Positions 24,901-39,900 of a stretch of DNA of 64,000 bases are shown in pieces. The number at the start of each line of letters is the position of its first letter. Positions within the stretch are counted from its first letter, which is position 1. The notes under the pieces were generated by a model. It did not search any database and was not told the origin of the DNA. It worked only from the letters and a program-made list of their open reading frames with translations. A program made the translations under genes and the position numbers. The stretch comes from Pratylenchus scribneri (lineage: Eukaryota; Nematoda; Chromadorea; Rhabditida; Pratylenchidae), in NCBI GenBank assembly GCA_030063045.1, contig JAQSEB010000147.1, positions 496,001 to 560,000 of the forward strand, written 5' to 3'.

Positions 24901-27900
24901 AAATAATCTTATTTTATAATTTTTGCGACATAAAGATCCGCAATAATTATTAAAGCCAATAAATAATTATCTGACCATTCTATGCATTTGCCTCAGCCTT
25001 TTCAACAGTTGTGCCCTTTCCGCATCGAATGGGGATTGGTCAGTTTCCTCGTCGGGCAACCCCGTGGATTGTTGACCATTTGCGGACAAAATAGGTGGAG
25101 CGGGTGTTTTAGGCGGCCGAGGCTTTCGCGCAGGGAATATTCGACGAGGCGATGATGGCACTTTTGGCTTTTCTTCATATTCTTCCGAACCAAATAATGG
25201 CAAAGATGTGGATGGGGTCGTTGGAATTGTTGAAGGGGAGGTTGAGGGAATTGGCAAATCGGTCGGGTCAAAAGCGGCTGGTCCAAAAACTTGCAGTGCG
25301 TGACGGTCTAATTGACGGCGCCTGAGGGATTATTAAAAGATAAAAGTTAATAAATTCAAACGCATCAAATAAATAATCAAAAATTTAAATATAAAGTCTA
25401 TTTTTATAATATTAATATATATGAATGCTATTAATTTACCCGTTAAATTTATGAATTTAAAATGAGTATTTTTGAGCCCTAAAACTTGGTTAATCAGACT
25501 CTAATTTAACCCTAAACTGTCTGACAATAAACTTAGGAATTCATCAGTAATAAATCTTTTTAACCAAGTAATATAATATGGCATCAAAAAATAGATTTTT
25601 ATTCAAAAAATTTTCAAATTCAATAATTTAGGAATAAATTATTATTTTTCAATTATTTTTGAAAAAAAATTACAAATTTAAATAAATTTGTCATTTAATT
25701 AAAATTTTTTCTAATTATATTATTTATCAAAATTATAATTAGAAAATTAGAGTTCAGAATTAAGTGTTTTAATGTATGCAAACATTTACCATTGCTATTT
25801 CAATAATATAATTTAAACATTTTTTTATTGAATTTAAATTTTTTTTCGTGCCATTTTAAGCTTACTTGTACAATGGCAAACGCGTCGTTGATGGATATCG
25901 ACTTTTGGCTGTAGCAGTCGAAATTGTCTCAATTTCTGTCGTCAATTCTGTGATTTCCGTAGCTATAGCTACGGTTGAAGTGGGTTCATCATCTTCAGGA
26001 GACTTCGTAATTTTCGGTGAATTCTTCCCAATCTTCTTCTCATCCATTCCATCATCATCTTTTGCCTTATCCTCTGCCACATCATAATCTTCCCCTGCTT
26101 TCATTGCCGGCTTTTCTGTCAATGTTCGGGCCGCAAATTGTTGTTGCCTTCCTTTTTCTTCTTTTGCCGGCAATTGAGGTAATTGCACTGGAAAGGAGGG
26201 GCCTTGTGCCCGATTTGAAGGTGGTGGTGATGGGAACGCATCCAATGGTGGCAAATCGGATGGCGAAATTGGGGGTGGAACGGCGTTCTGAAGGAAATTT
26301 TAGTTTGAAATAAAATAATTTAATGTAATTCTTTTGTTTCAATTAAGATTTTATGGCCAGGAAATTAGGCATAAGATAATATTCAATGCAAAGATAGGGA
26401 TTTTTAATCGCTTTGAAATTGACTCAAAATGGCATTTTTTGAAAAAAATGAACAAAAATTTCAAAAGAAATCTCATATGTAAAAGCCCATAAAATTCTCT
26501 ATAAAATTTAGTCTATTTATAGTCCAACTAAAAATTATGAGCTTTTGGTTTGACTTTAGTGCCAAAAAATAACTTTGAGAATCTGTTTATTAGAAAAACG
26601 ACTTAATTTTTATAAATTTATATAAAATACCGAAATTGCTAGTTAACTATTGTTAACCAATATTTCTAATTTTTATTTTTTATCGGTGAAATTATATATT
26701 TAACTAAATTTTTTAATATTCATTAGAAAATTTTAAATCTATTTTTTTGAAACCAAAAGTAGTTAAATTTTCCATATTTAAATTCTAAATCGAAATTTTC
26801 TATTTTTTTTTATCACCTCATTTTCCTCGCTACCGTTTTCCTCCTCTCTTTCCCCTCCATGCTTCACTCCATGCCCATTTGGCAGTTCGGCCCCAAATTG
26901 GGCCAAATCATTATCTCGGTTGGAGTTGCTGGCTTTTCCCGCCTTCTTTTTTACATGCGTTTTGGCTGCCTTTGCCCTGGCTTTGGCAAAATTATTGCCA
27001 TTTTCAGTCGAATTTTTCTTCCCTGCATTTTCCTCAATTTTTGGCATTTTTTCATTCATTGCATTTTCTTCCATTTTGGCTGGTTCTTTTGAATCTTTTG
27101 TTGTGGATTCAGCCACTTTTTTGAGTTCAGTTTCTTTCGTATTTCCCTCTTCCGCCCCTTCTTCTTCATATTCTTCATCCTCTTCCGCTTCTTCTCGTTT
27201 TAGCGAGTCCATTTTTGCGGTCCCATTTGTTGAACCATTTTCCTCTAATTTTGTGCCATTTGCTACATTGCCATGCTAAATTAATTAAATCAATTTCAAT
27301 ATTTTTAATTAAAATATTGTTAAATTTATTTATTTTATAATTCCATTAAGACAGTAATTTCTTTAATTACTCCCAATTTTCCCAGATCAGTTAATTTTTT
27401 AAAAATATTCTTTTTATTTTGAGAAAATTCCAAGTAAAATTTAATGGGATTCAAATAAAATTTTTTTATTTTTGGGCAAATAAAAAGTTATGGCTTATAG
27501 ATGGGTTGCCCAATTTTTTTATTTTAAATATACAATTTAATTGGCTGGCAAATAATTGTTCATTTTTTGAGATTAAATTTTTGTTATTTATCGGTTATTT
27601 ATTATTACTACTATAGATTTTTCTTCCGTCACTTTATATTCTCCCAAATTGGTCATAAGATTCTGGCCTAAAATAGTAATTTCCATTCTTATACAATCAT
27701 AAATAAAAAATAAAATCAAAATTTCAACAATTTTTTAATTAACTCGATAGGTATTTAAAATCATTTTTTAATTAATTATTGGGGATATTTAGCATTAAAA
27801 GAAAAGTATCGATCAAGATTTCAATCGAGAAAATGCCCCAAATCTACACAATTGATTCATATGCGCAACCGCGAAAATCCGTCCAAATTTCCATGCCTCC

Positions 27901-30900
27901 GCCCCTCGCCAAACGACAACAATCGGACAATAGCGGTGGAACGGATAAATCTTCACAAATAACTGAAGGACATTTTCATACTGCCATCGAATGGGCCACA
28001 AAAATTTGGAAAAATTTGCAAGAAAAATTGGCGATTTTACGTGCCAAAAAGAATGCAATAATGTCATTTAAGGAGAAGTGAGCTCGAAAATTTTTTTTTT
28101 GTAAATTTTTTCAATTTTTTTCCAATTTTTTTCATTTTTAAAATTTTTCCAATTTTTTCCCAATTTTTTACAAAATTTTTTCAAATTTTTCAAATTTTTA
28201 ATTTTTTTTCAAATTATTTTCAATTTTTTCAAATTTTTTCCAAATTTTTTTCCAAAATTTTTCCAAATATTTTTCAATTTTTTAAAATTTTTTTATAATG
28301 ATTTCCAATTTTTTTCAAAATTATTCCAATTATTTCCAAATTTGTTTTTCAATTTTTTAAAATTTTTTAATTCCAAATTTTTTTAAAAATTTTATTCCAA
28401 TTTTTTTCATTTTTCCGAAAAATTTTCCTAAATATATTTTCTCAAGGATCCATCCACGCTATTTGGAATTTGAACCGTTGTGTTGCCTTTCATCATGTTT
28501 GGTTAATTATTGATTTATAAATTTTTTTAAATATTTGGAATTTCCTTAAATTTTTCCCTTTATTTTTCAAGGTGAGAGAAGGCTGCTATTCGGTTGCTGC
28601 TTTTGAAGTTTTCCATGTTGTGCTCACTGTTTTCATAATTTTTATGAAAATTTATGATGGCGGAAAGTACTATGCATTATTCTTTAATTTCCGAATTTTC
28701 ACAATTTTTAGAGTGCTTTTTTGGGATGATTTGGAGGAGTTGAACTTCAATGCCATTGTCCGTATATATTTAACTAAAAATTATTTATTAATATTATAAT
28801 ATTTTTTAGACTAATTTATTATTAAAAAATTTATAAATTTATTTTTCTTGCATTGGCTTGGCCAAATTTTTAAGCCATAAAATTGTCAATTTTTCAAACG
28901 AAAATCTAAAACAATTTAAATATTCCTACCGTCAAATCGTTATATAAAATTAAGACTAATTTAAGAAAAAATATTTTTGATTGTAAATGTACTTTGAAAA
29001 ATTAAAAAAATAGAAATTTTTAGATAATTCAGTATTCTCATTGTTAAAATAAAATAAAATAAAAATAATTTTTTAGAAAATATTTGTAAAATTTTTAAAA
29101 TAAATTTTTATTTAAATTTAGTAAATTAAAAATTGCCAATTTCAATATTAGGTGACACATCAATTTGCATTGTACATTTTATTGATATTTGATTTGATTA
29201 CTTTGGCAATGGCCGTTGGTCTCATTTTTGGATTGGCCACTTTTCAACGGGTTTTCATCAAAAGTTTTTTTCTCATTAATTTTTAATTGATTTATGTACA
29301 TTTTACAGTTCATTGGCAATTCGACTTTGTCTCTTTGGGATTTCATTTTATTGTTTTCATTTTGTAAGTTTTAAAATAAAATTTTAAATTCTTAGAAATT
29401 AAAATTTATAAAACAAGATTTAATTCTTTTTAAGATTGCTTTTATTTTTACGTTAACTTCAGGGAGCAGATTTTTAGGTGGGAAAAATTGCAATATATTA
29501 GGTACCTATTTAGGTTTTTCGGAAAAATTGTACAAAATATGTTAGAAAATCTCAAAATATGTTTTTAATGCTTTTTATTTCATTTTTAACAAAATTTTCC
29601 CCCAAAAAAAGTGCCAAATTAGGTAAAATATGTCAAAAAAATTTTGTCAAAAAAGTAAAATAAGTGTTCAAAACCTAAAAATCCGTTGGCTATTTATATT
29701 ACTTAATTTCTTCTCAATATCTAAATCTTTTCTGTGTTAGATATTAGATTAGAAGAGCAAATGTTCCTCAATATTTTATTTATTGTTTCCATTAAGGGAA
29801 AATATAAAAGTCCTATATAGCTCAGTTGGTTAAAAAGTAGACAATGCCCTTTAATAAAGAGCTAGGGACCAATTTTTTTTTTATCCTTTTTGGTGGATTT
29901 TTTTGCATAATTACATAAATTAAATAGTCAAAATAAAAATTCTTAAATATTTTAAATAAATAAAATTTATTTTAAGCATTTTTAAATTTTTTATTTTTGT
30001 AATTTTTGCAAATTTTCCTAAAATTTATTTTCCCATTTTTTTTATTCACAGATACAGTTTTGCCCTTTCATCTGAAGGGCCTCACACTTGGAATTGGTCA
30101 AATTTATTTTTGATGATGGCCATTGCCGCCCACATTCCCGTTCAAATTTGGGCCATTTCCGTCGTCAAAAGTTGTTATGATTTTTTCGTTCTTCTCTACG
30201 TGTTCGTCTCATTGGCGGAGAAATAAACATAGAAGGAATTCGATAATTTTTCTAACAAAATTGACTTATAAAAAATAATAAAATATTTTTTTAATAATAT
30301 TTTTGAGTAAATTCCAATTTAAAAAATGCATTTCAAAATCCAATTCCAATTTGTTAATTTATGGAATATTTCATTTGTATTTTTATATATTTATTCGAAT
30401 TCTTGATCTCTCATATTAACACAACAGTTTTATATCGGTAATTGTACCTTTTATTATATAGTAGTATATATAATTATAATTAACCTTAAATTGCCCATTT
30501 TTTCTATTTATTTGTCTCAAAAATTTTTTAAATTCCTAGTTTTTTTTTTGTGAATATTTAATAAATAATTATTCCAACCAACCTCTTTGTTATTTTCATT
30601 TTCCACACTAATATCCTCCACTTTTGATTGGGATTCGGCATCTTCATTGAAGAAAAGCGTCAAATTTGTCAACGGCTGAGGTGATGTGAACAATGAAAAT
30701 TGTGGGGTCGATGATGAATCCAAATTTTCGACAGGCAATGAGGACGATGGCAAAATAGTCTATAAAATTGGAAAAATTATTATCGAAAAATTTTTTATAT
30801 TAATCTAAAAACAAATTTCTTAATTTAAAAAATATTAAATAAATTTTTGAAAAATTACCTCAAATTCAGAATTGCCTAAAGCACTTCGCACACCCTTTTC

Positions 30901-33900
30901 ATGATTTTCGCCTGAAATTCTTATGTGATTAATTATAAATATTTTAAATTATAATTTTTTAATATTATATAAAATATTAAGAAAAAAATTTATTGTGTGC
31001 CCTAGATTTATCCTTTTTTAAATTAAAAAATTTTTAATTTAGAGAAATTTATTTTTATATATTTTCTTACTATGGTTGGCCATGCCGCCCAATTGGCTCA
31101 ACAATTCCATGCTTTCCTTCACAGCTTTTTCATGCTCTTCAATTTCACTTAAAATTAAATGGGAATTTTAAAATTTATTCAATAAAAAATTAAGCAATTT
31201 TTTATAATATTTTTTTAAATTTTATTATATATGATGAAATAATAAAATAATTTAATTCAATATTTTGGAAATAATTTTCAAAAAATTAAAATAATATTTT
31301 TTAGAAAATTTTAAAAATCTTAAAATTAAAAAAAAAATAATAAAAATATATTAAATTCACCGGAACATTGTGTCAGCAAATTCTCGACTTGATGCCGCCG
31401 ATTGTTGTGATGTTGATGGCGCCATTCCCCTCTCTTTTAGTCCAGCGATGTTCTCTTTGATTTTGCCAATTGTTTTACTGGCCTTTTGCCGATTCTCCAT
31501 CATTCCCGCGATTGAATGCAACAATTCACTGCTGGCCTCTTGCAAATTTTCCAACTCTTTTTGGGTCTATAATTTTTAAATTTTGATATTTATAATTTAT
31601 CGGAATTATTCAAGTGACAAAATAAAAATTTAATGAAAATCTTTATAGGTTAAAAATCTTAAAAATATTTTTTTAGCAAATTTATAAAAAAAATTTATTT
31701 GGCAAAAATTATTTTCCACTGCTTCATAAACAAAATATTAAAAATGAAAATTAAATTAAAATTAATAACGATTTCTTTTATAATTATAAAATAAAATATA
31801 AAATTTGAAAAAAATTAAAGACCATTATTATTTAAAATATTTAAAAATTTTATTTTAAATTTTTAAAACTATTTAAATTCCACAAAAATATTACGCGTTG
31901 ATTTCGATCCATTTCCATGGGGAACATTGTCTCCACGGATTGATCGGCGGCTTTGACCTCGAGGCTTTCACTCATTTTTTCATTATTTGGAAAATTTTGT
32001 GCAAATTGTCCACCAGGGAAATTTGGCATAAATTGTGGGGATTGTTGTTGTTGTTGATAATTCAATTCCTTTGCGGGCTTCAATTTATTCAAATCAATGC
32101 TGTAGATTTGCAAAGATTTTCCTAAAATATGTAATTTTAGATTGATTTCGATTTTAAAAATTTAAATAAATTAAAATTTTAAAAATATTTTAAGTGCTAA
32201 AACGAGGTATAATTAAAATTGACACTTTAATTATATATAAAATTTATTAACTCTAAAGTAAAAATTGACTAAAACTGTAAAATATTCTTTTAATATCCTA
32301 TGTGAAATTATTTGAAGTAGGGAATTAAAAGAAGTTTTACGGTAAGTCAACATTTTATCTAAATGCCAAATTTATTTCATCTGTTTTAAGGTAAAACAAA
32401 ATTTATAAAAATACCTAAAACAAATGTTTAATATACTGCTTTTCTATTATTAATATTAATTCCTAAAAATAATTTAAATCTTCGCTGAAGATAGTCAAAG
32501 TAGACCAAATAGAAAAGGAAATTGTAATATTTTTAATTGTAAAATTTTCAAATAATTGGAAAAGCACCATCAATTTTGGTGAGATTTTTGCGTGAGCGGC
32601 TTTCCGCATGCTTTTGCCAAAATCTCGGGTTTTCCTCGGGTTTTATGGCAGCGTTTTGTTGAGCATTCATTAATCCATTCTCTGATAGTGTATGGTTTTT
32701 TGGCAAATCAATGGAGAAAATATGCAAACGATTTGCTGGTCCTTTTGCTAACTAAAATTTTAAATTTTAATTTAAAAATATTAAAATTTTTAAATTTATT
32801 AAAAATTATTATTTAATAAATTAATTTAAATTTTTAAATAATTACCTTGGAATTATCGCCTTCATTAATTGCCTTTAAGCGGCCACCATTCTGATTCTGC
32901 AGATCAAATTGGTCATTGATTTCTACTGGCTTTGCGCCATCATTTTGTCCACTTTCCTTTGTCTCATTTTGATTTTCTCCTCTATTTTTGGTGTCATTTT
33001 CTTCATTATCTTCTTTACTCTCTGGCCCCAATTTTCGCAGATTTTCTGTTCCATTTTTCATCACATTTTCGTCCAATATTTGGCCCTCATTTTGTGAATA
33101 ATTTTGTTGACCATTTTTCAAAATTTTTTGGTCATTTTCCTCTCCAATTTTTTGGCCATTTTTCTCTCCAGTTTTTTCGGAATTTTCTGCAATATCTGCT
33201 GAAGGATTTCGCTCAATTCCATGAGAATTTGATGCCAAATTATTTCCTTCTTCTTTCAAATTCAAATTGGCTTTTTCATTCATTCGATTTTCCAATATTT
33301 TCCCAATCTTTTCATCAATAATTGTTGCCGTTTCCCGAACAAATTCTTGCGCATTTTTTCCATTATTTTTTGTTGCCTTTTCTCCATTAATTTTTCCACC
33401 GTCTTTTTGGCCTTCATTCTTCTCAATTTCACTTTGATTTTGCGCATTTTGTTGTTCATTTATTTCAATTTCTTTTCCTTCATTTTGTTCCGCATTTAAG
33501 CCAACAACATTCAAAGGCATTTTCCCACCAATTGTTGGCAAATTTATGCTGTACACTTTTTCGCCTCCTCGCCATCCCTCTTTAATTTGTCTCGGTGGAA
33601 TTTGAATTGGTCGATTTCCTCCTTTTTGGCTATCAATTTTACCATCGCCTCCAAATTGAACGGTTTGAACGCCGCGTTGAAAATGAATATTTTCCGGATT
33701 TTGTTCCTCTTTATTTGGCTTTTCCGCTGTATTTTCTTGGCCATAATTTGGATTGCGTTGTGAATCGCCCCATTCAATTGTTTGTAAGTGTGGTGATATT
33801 TGACCAGCTTCCAATTTTTTTATTGACAAATGTTTCTTTCCCAATGAATTTTGTCTTCCGTTTTGGCCTGTTTCACTCTGAATAAAAATTATTTTTTATA

Positions 33901-36900
33901 ATTTATAGCAAAAAGTTAAGAAAAATTTAATTAAATATATTTTTTGCAAAGGTATTATTAAGGTAAGTAGGCTAAAAAACGTGGACAATCCTTGAACAAT
34001 TTTTATTCCAACTAGAGCGGATTTACTAATAAAAGTAAAAATTTTCTTTTTCTCATTTCGAAGTATTTTGCTTCATTTTTCAAAATAAATTTTAGTCAAT
34101 GTGATTGTATTAAAATGGCGATTTTAGCAAATCCTGTTTTGTTTCTAACTTAATTTGCTTCCGATTTTTATTTATTTATTTATTTTTTGAGCTAAAATTC
34201 TGAATTCCCTTTTTTAAAATTATTATTCGTTTTCGGCTCCATCCCTTTTTGAATTATTCCGAGTTATAACTAAAATACCAATCATTATGTATCATAAATT
34301 TAAATTTTAAAACAAAAACCTAGTATCATTAATAACACAATCGGAAATCTTATTAAAAATATGTCTAATTTACCTCTTGTTTGTTTGAGTTTGAGGACTC
34401 GCCGAATAGAATTCTGTGCATGGCATCCTCCCCTACATTTTGTTTAGTCGGAATCGGCTCAACTTTTCTTTGATCACCATCGCTTGGTTCGCCAAACAAA
34501 ATTCGATGCATTGCTTCCCCATCAACAAAATTAGAGGTGGTCAAATTTGCTTCCACTTCGATATTTTTTGTTGAATTATTTTGCATTATTTCAGCCATTT
34601 TTGTGATCGTTTCAATGCCAATATTTTGTCCATTTTCTTCACCATTTTTTGTTGAATTATTTTGCATTAATTCAGCCATTTTTGTGATCGTTTCAATGCC
34701 AATATTTTGTCCATTTTCTTCACCATTTTGTGTTGAATTTTCTTTGTCAATTCCATTGATATTTGCTTCAATAATTGGCACATTCCCCGGTGGCACATTT
34801 TCCATTGGATTTTCTTTATCGTGTCCTTCATTTTGTGAATTTATCGGTTGCATTTGCGATGTTTTGTTCTCATTATTTCTAACTAATTCCAGCTCAGAAT
34901 TTTTCACATTTGGTTCACTTTTTGGCTCATTCTCCCCTTCAATTCGTTCATTTCCGTCTTCGTTTCCATTGGATTCCCTTCTTTCCCCTTTTTGGCCATT
35001 GTCTTTTGGATTTCCATCGATTTTTGCTTCAATTTCAGCATTTTGGGCCAACATTTTCATTTCTCCATTTTCATGGTCCGTTTGATTCAAATTATTCCCA
35101 TTCATTTCAACTATTTCCACGGCATCATCAATGCCAAATTTGGCATTTTTCCTTGGATTTTCCAGCCAAATTCGATCTTCTGATTGTTCATTCTGGGTAT
35201 TTGGCTCCGTTGGCTTTGGATTTTCCTTCGTCAAATCCTCATTCAATTTTCCATTTTGCACTTTTGGTTCAGTCCTCCGTGGATTTTGCACCCAAAAGCC
35301 ATGGCCTTCTTCACCAATTTGTCCATTCCGCTGATTTGGCACCCAAATTCCGTGTCCTTCTCCACCAATTTGGCCATTTTTCGGGGTTTGAACCCAAAAT
35401 TTTTGATCATTTTCCTCTCTTTCGCCTCCATTTGGCTCATTTTCATGGTTATTCTGCCCTTCTCCTTCATTTTCTTCATTCTTTTCCACTTGAATGCTTT
35501 TCTCAATTTGTCGGATTGCATCCAATTGGCTTTGAATGGCCATTTCCGCTTGTTGCCTTTGTCGATCCGCAGCAATCCCCCGCTCAATTGGCTCACCAAC
35601 ACGGGGTGGCTTCAATGTAATCTGAAAATATTTGTAGAATCAAATTTGAACCAGAATATTTCATATCAAATCAATTTTTAAATTTTGATAATATCAAAAA
35701 TTTAACTAATTTTGATATCTTTTTAGTCACTGATTGGGAAGGAATGAATAGAGAGTATGAACTAATAGATTTGTTAAGAAAAAAGCCAAAAAAATGTGAC
35801 CTAAAAGTGGTAAAATAGACCAAAATGTTATGAACAAAAGGCGTTAAAATAGGTTATTAAAATCCGTGTAATTTTTATTTTTAAACAATAACTTTCTGAG
35901 GTCAATTATATTTTAATTAATTATTTAGATTTTAGAATACCTCCAAATGAATTTAACAACTCAATTGTATAAAAAGATTCATGAATAATAGTTTAAAAAA
36001 TTGTTGAGAATATGGCTAAAATGTTCAAAATAGAGATAATGAAAATATTAAATCAAAAAATATGAAATTACCGTGAATTCATGCATTCCCTTTCGGCGAA
36101 TCAACAAATTAGATTTGATTGTCGTTTTAATCGTTGTTGGCGATTGTTCAGTAGAATTACCAATTCGATTTCCCTCCAATGGAAATTGAATTGTCAAAAT
36201 TTTGCGTCGATTTGGATCCATTTCTTCATTTTCTGCATTTCCATTTGGCCTATTTTCCTCCTTATTCTCATTAATTTCTTCATTTGTGCTATTAAAATTT
36301 GGCACATTTTCTGGTCCATTATTCCAATTTTGATTTCCATCAATTTGTTCGTTTTCCTCCCTTTCCCTTTCTTGTATATTTTCAATTTTATGACCTTCAT
36401 TTTCAATCATTTTGTCGGCCAATTCCTTCTCCCTTTCCTGCACTGCCTGAACAATTCGCCCAAATTGGATGGTTCGAAGCTGTTGGCCATGCACTTTGAA
36501 TCGTCCAACTTGGTCAGCAGAGGGTGCCGAAATTGACCTATTTTCGTGAACTAAGTTTTGGCCAACATTTTGTTGCTTTTCAGTGTCAATTTGGCTCAAG
36601 GATTTTTCGGCAATTTTCACTTCATTTTTCTCTTCTTTTTGGTCATTTTCCATCGGATTTTGTGGCTCATTTAATCCAACAGTTGCTGGAATTTCGGCAT
36701 TTTTCACCGGAATATTTACATTTGCCTCAATTTTTGCAATTTTCTGATCAATTTCAGTGGAAATTTCTGGTTTAGCCGGAATGGCCACTTGATGAATATT
36801 TCCATTTTGTTGTTCATTTTTATTATCAATATTTTCCGGTCCTTGCTGATTTGCATTTGGTAAAATCGTCTCAATTTCCCTGGACACAAATTTCGGCGGC

Positions 36901-39900
36901 ACTTCACTTTGATTATTCAATTTTGGTGGATTTTCTTGGCCAGATTGAATTTCTGGCACAATTTGAATTGGCTGCCCAGCAGATGGCTGAATTTGTTGAA
37001 CTCCTTGTTGAATGCTATTCAAGGGGTTTATTCGAATTTGTGGCCCATTTGGTTGTTGTTGAATGTTTTTGTCAATTTGGACAGCATTTGGTTGAGCCTG
37101 ATTCAAATTGATTGGTGGCACTGGTTGAACATGTTGTTGAGCAAATTGGTGTTGGGAATTTGTCTAATATATAAAATGGTAAAATAAAACATTTAATTTT
37201 ATGAATTGGGCTTAAATTTATAAGTATCCAAATACTCAAATTTAATTAGTTTTTTTTTTAAATTTGGATGTTATTTAATTTGTCGAAAAAGAAATAAAAT
37301 CAAAATAATTAAAAATTGTTTAAGAGTTAATCCTAGATTTACAAACTATATAGTATATACCTTTGGAATTAGCTCTTCAAGACTCAAGATGAATTGAATG
37401 GTATTTAATTTTCTATGATTTGTCAAAATTAAAAAATATTAAACAGTTTAAATTCATTTTGGTCCAAAACAATTTTTAAATTGGTTCAACCCAAGACAAA
37501 GTAAAATCAAAAAAAATGTTGACTATTGAAGAGATCTACCGATTTACTATTATAATGGACCTATAAATTAACTTTATGCGACATTTTTCAAATCTTAAAT
37601 ACATTTTTCGGCAATTTCAGTGTTTTTAAATATAAATTAAATAATTATTAAAATAATATTTTTTTAATTTTTATAACTTTAAAATAAATTTACGAACCTG
37701 GTGTTGAATTGTTACAGGCTGTGCATCAATGGCCATGTCCGAAGTGAATTTGATTTGCCTGGATGGCTCCTCAACAATTGGTGCCTCATCAATATGGCCA
37801 ATTTCATCCATTGGCGGTTGGTTTCCTTCAGTGGGATTTTCCTCCATAATAATTGTGGGCGGGGGCCGATTTGCTTGTCGAATTTGTTCCAATGCCGCCT
37901 TTTGTCTGGCCATGTGGCGTGGGCTGTTCAGCAGCTGTGGAGTGTCTAAAATTTTTAAAAATAGTTTTTAAATGAGTGGATAATTTTAAACAATTAAAAA
38001 ATTTTTTAAATTTTTGAAAATATTTAAAAAAATTTTTGAAAATTTTCTTTAATTAAGTGGATAAATAACTAATAAAAAATCTTAAAAAATATTTTGAAAA
38101 TTTTTTGAAAATATTTTACAAATTAAATAAATTTTTTAGATTTATCTAAGAAAATATTTAATTGGATGTTAAACCAACTTTCCAATGGAGTTATATTTGT
38201 CGCTGCAGTTGTTATAAAAGGGCGATATGTAAATGGGGAAATGGTTGTCCTCTTTGTGGTGCTCGCTTCGGCCATAATTGCATCTAAAATTGTTATAAAA
38301 CAATTTAAATACATATTTAAAATAAAATTGAACTGACCAATTTGACGTGGAGCTAAATCGCAAAAGCGGACTCGAATAAGGTCGTCATCAATGGAAATGG
38401 CATTGATCAATTTTGCTTGATATCTTTGAGATAATTGTTATTAATTTTATTATTTTATTTAAGTTTAATAATTAAGGATACTGTATATCATTTTTATTTA
38501 AAATTATTTTTATAGATATTTGTTTTGATATTTATGATTTTTTTTAAAAATCTGATTTATTCACTTACTCAATTTCCAGCCTTGAACCACTTCCAATTGG
38601 TTTGGCATATTCTAATTCAATGCACATTGACTCGTCCCGGGTGCGCATTCGGCAACATTCAATTTGAATTCTGTATTAACATTAAGAAATTTAGTCAATG
38701 AACATGAGTGCTATAAAATAATGAAATTATGGTGAATCGAATGTGCTTTATTTTTAAATTATGAAACTCTATGAAATCAAATATATGAAAAATTAATCAA
38801 TTTAAACTCAGAGGCTTTTATATAAATTTAAATTCATACTATTTCCTGTTGATTTTTGAAATTTAAAAATGGTATTTTGCCTATACAAAATCGACTATGC
38901 CGAAACGAATTCGCCTATTTTTAATTTTTAAATCTATTTTTTAATAAAAATATTAAATAAAATAAAAAAATAATAATTACGGACTAGAATTTTGGGATTA
39001 AATTTTTGTTTTTAAAAATTGACTGAATAAAGAGAAAAGACTTTTTATGTTATTTAGATAATCTATTTTGCAAAAATAGTATAAAAATATAATTTCAATT
39101 TTCCGTAAATTTAATTCAAAATCGCAATCTATGGACCTTGTATCGGAAAGTCGCGCAATGCCAGCAATATATTCCCGGTCTTTGCATGTCCAGGTGATGT
39201 CCTTATCCAATAGAATATCAAATAATTGAGTATAATGGCAATCTTCACGTTCCACATCCGCCACCTCATCCGGCATTGACAACCATGGATAAAGCTGAAA
39301 AATTGGCACACATTAAATATTTTTAATTTAATTCTTAAATTTCTATTGAATTTAATGATATTTTTTTAATAAAAAAGATCCAACCGAATGGAAAATAATA
39401 ATAAAATAAAAACAATATTATACTGGAATAAATTGTGTTTTATGTTTGATTTACTGACAAACGAATTTTTCCCCATTAAGTTTAATTATTTTTTAATTCA
39501 TTCTTCATGCCAATTTTTTGGTTACTAAATAAAATTTCTAAACAAGAAAGGGAAATTAAAGAATATTAATTAATTTGTCGACGTAACTTTGAATTTGACT
39601 ATAACTTTTACATTGAAAAATTGACCAAATCAGGTTCTTTGACATTCCTATCCTAGCTAAAATATATCTCTAATCTAAATTTAACAGTAAATTAATCCTA
39701 AATTCCAACACTTTGTCATAGCCAATTGTATTGCCTCAAAAGATTACTTTTCAATTAAGAAAAGTTTAATTAAATATTTTCCACAAACTGAAATCCTAAT
39801 TTTTTCAATTTAAAAATTTTCTAAATATTTAAAATGAATTGTTTTTAATTTTGAAAATGTAAAAAATATTAATTATATTTGAAAAAAATAAAATTGATCA

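Noticed and set aside
29811..29872. tRNA-like segment (TAGCTCAGTTGGTT, then a T run) in the nested gene's last intron
   Set aside because: The A-box word is good, but there is no B box (GGTTCGAxxCC) and no T-arm, and the anticodon arm does not pair convincingly. At most a decayed tRNA-derived fragment.
34537..35681. Long plus-strand frames opposite exon 8 of the giant gene
   Set aside because: Phe/Ser/Ile-rich antisense shadows of an Asn/Glu/Lys-rich exon; the minus strand has consistent splice sites and phase.
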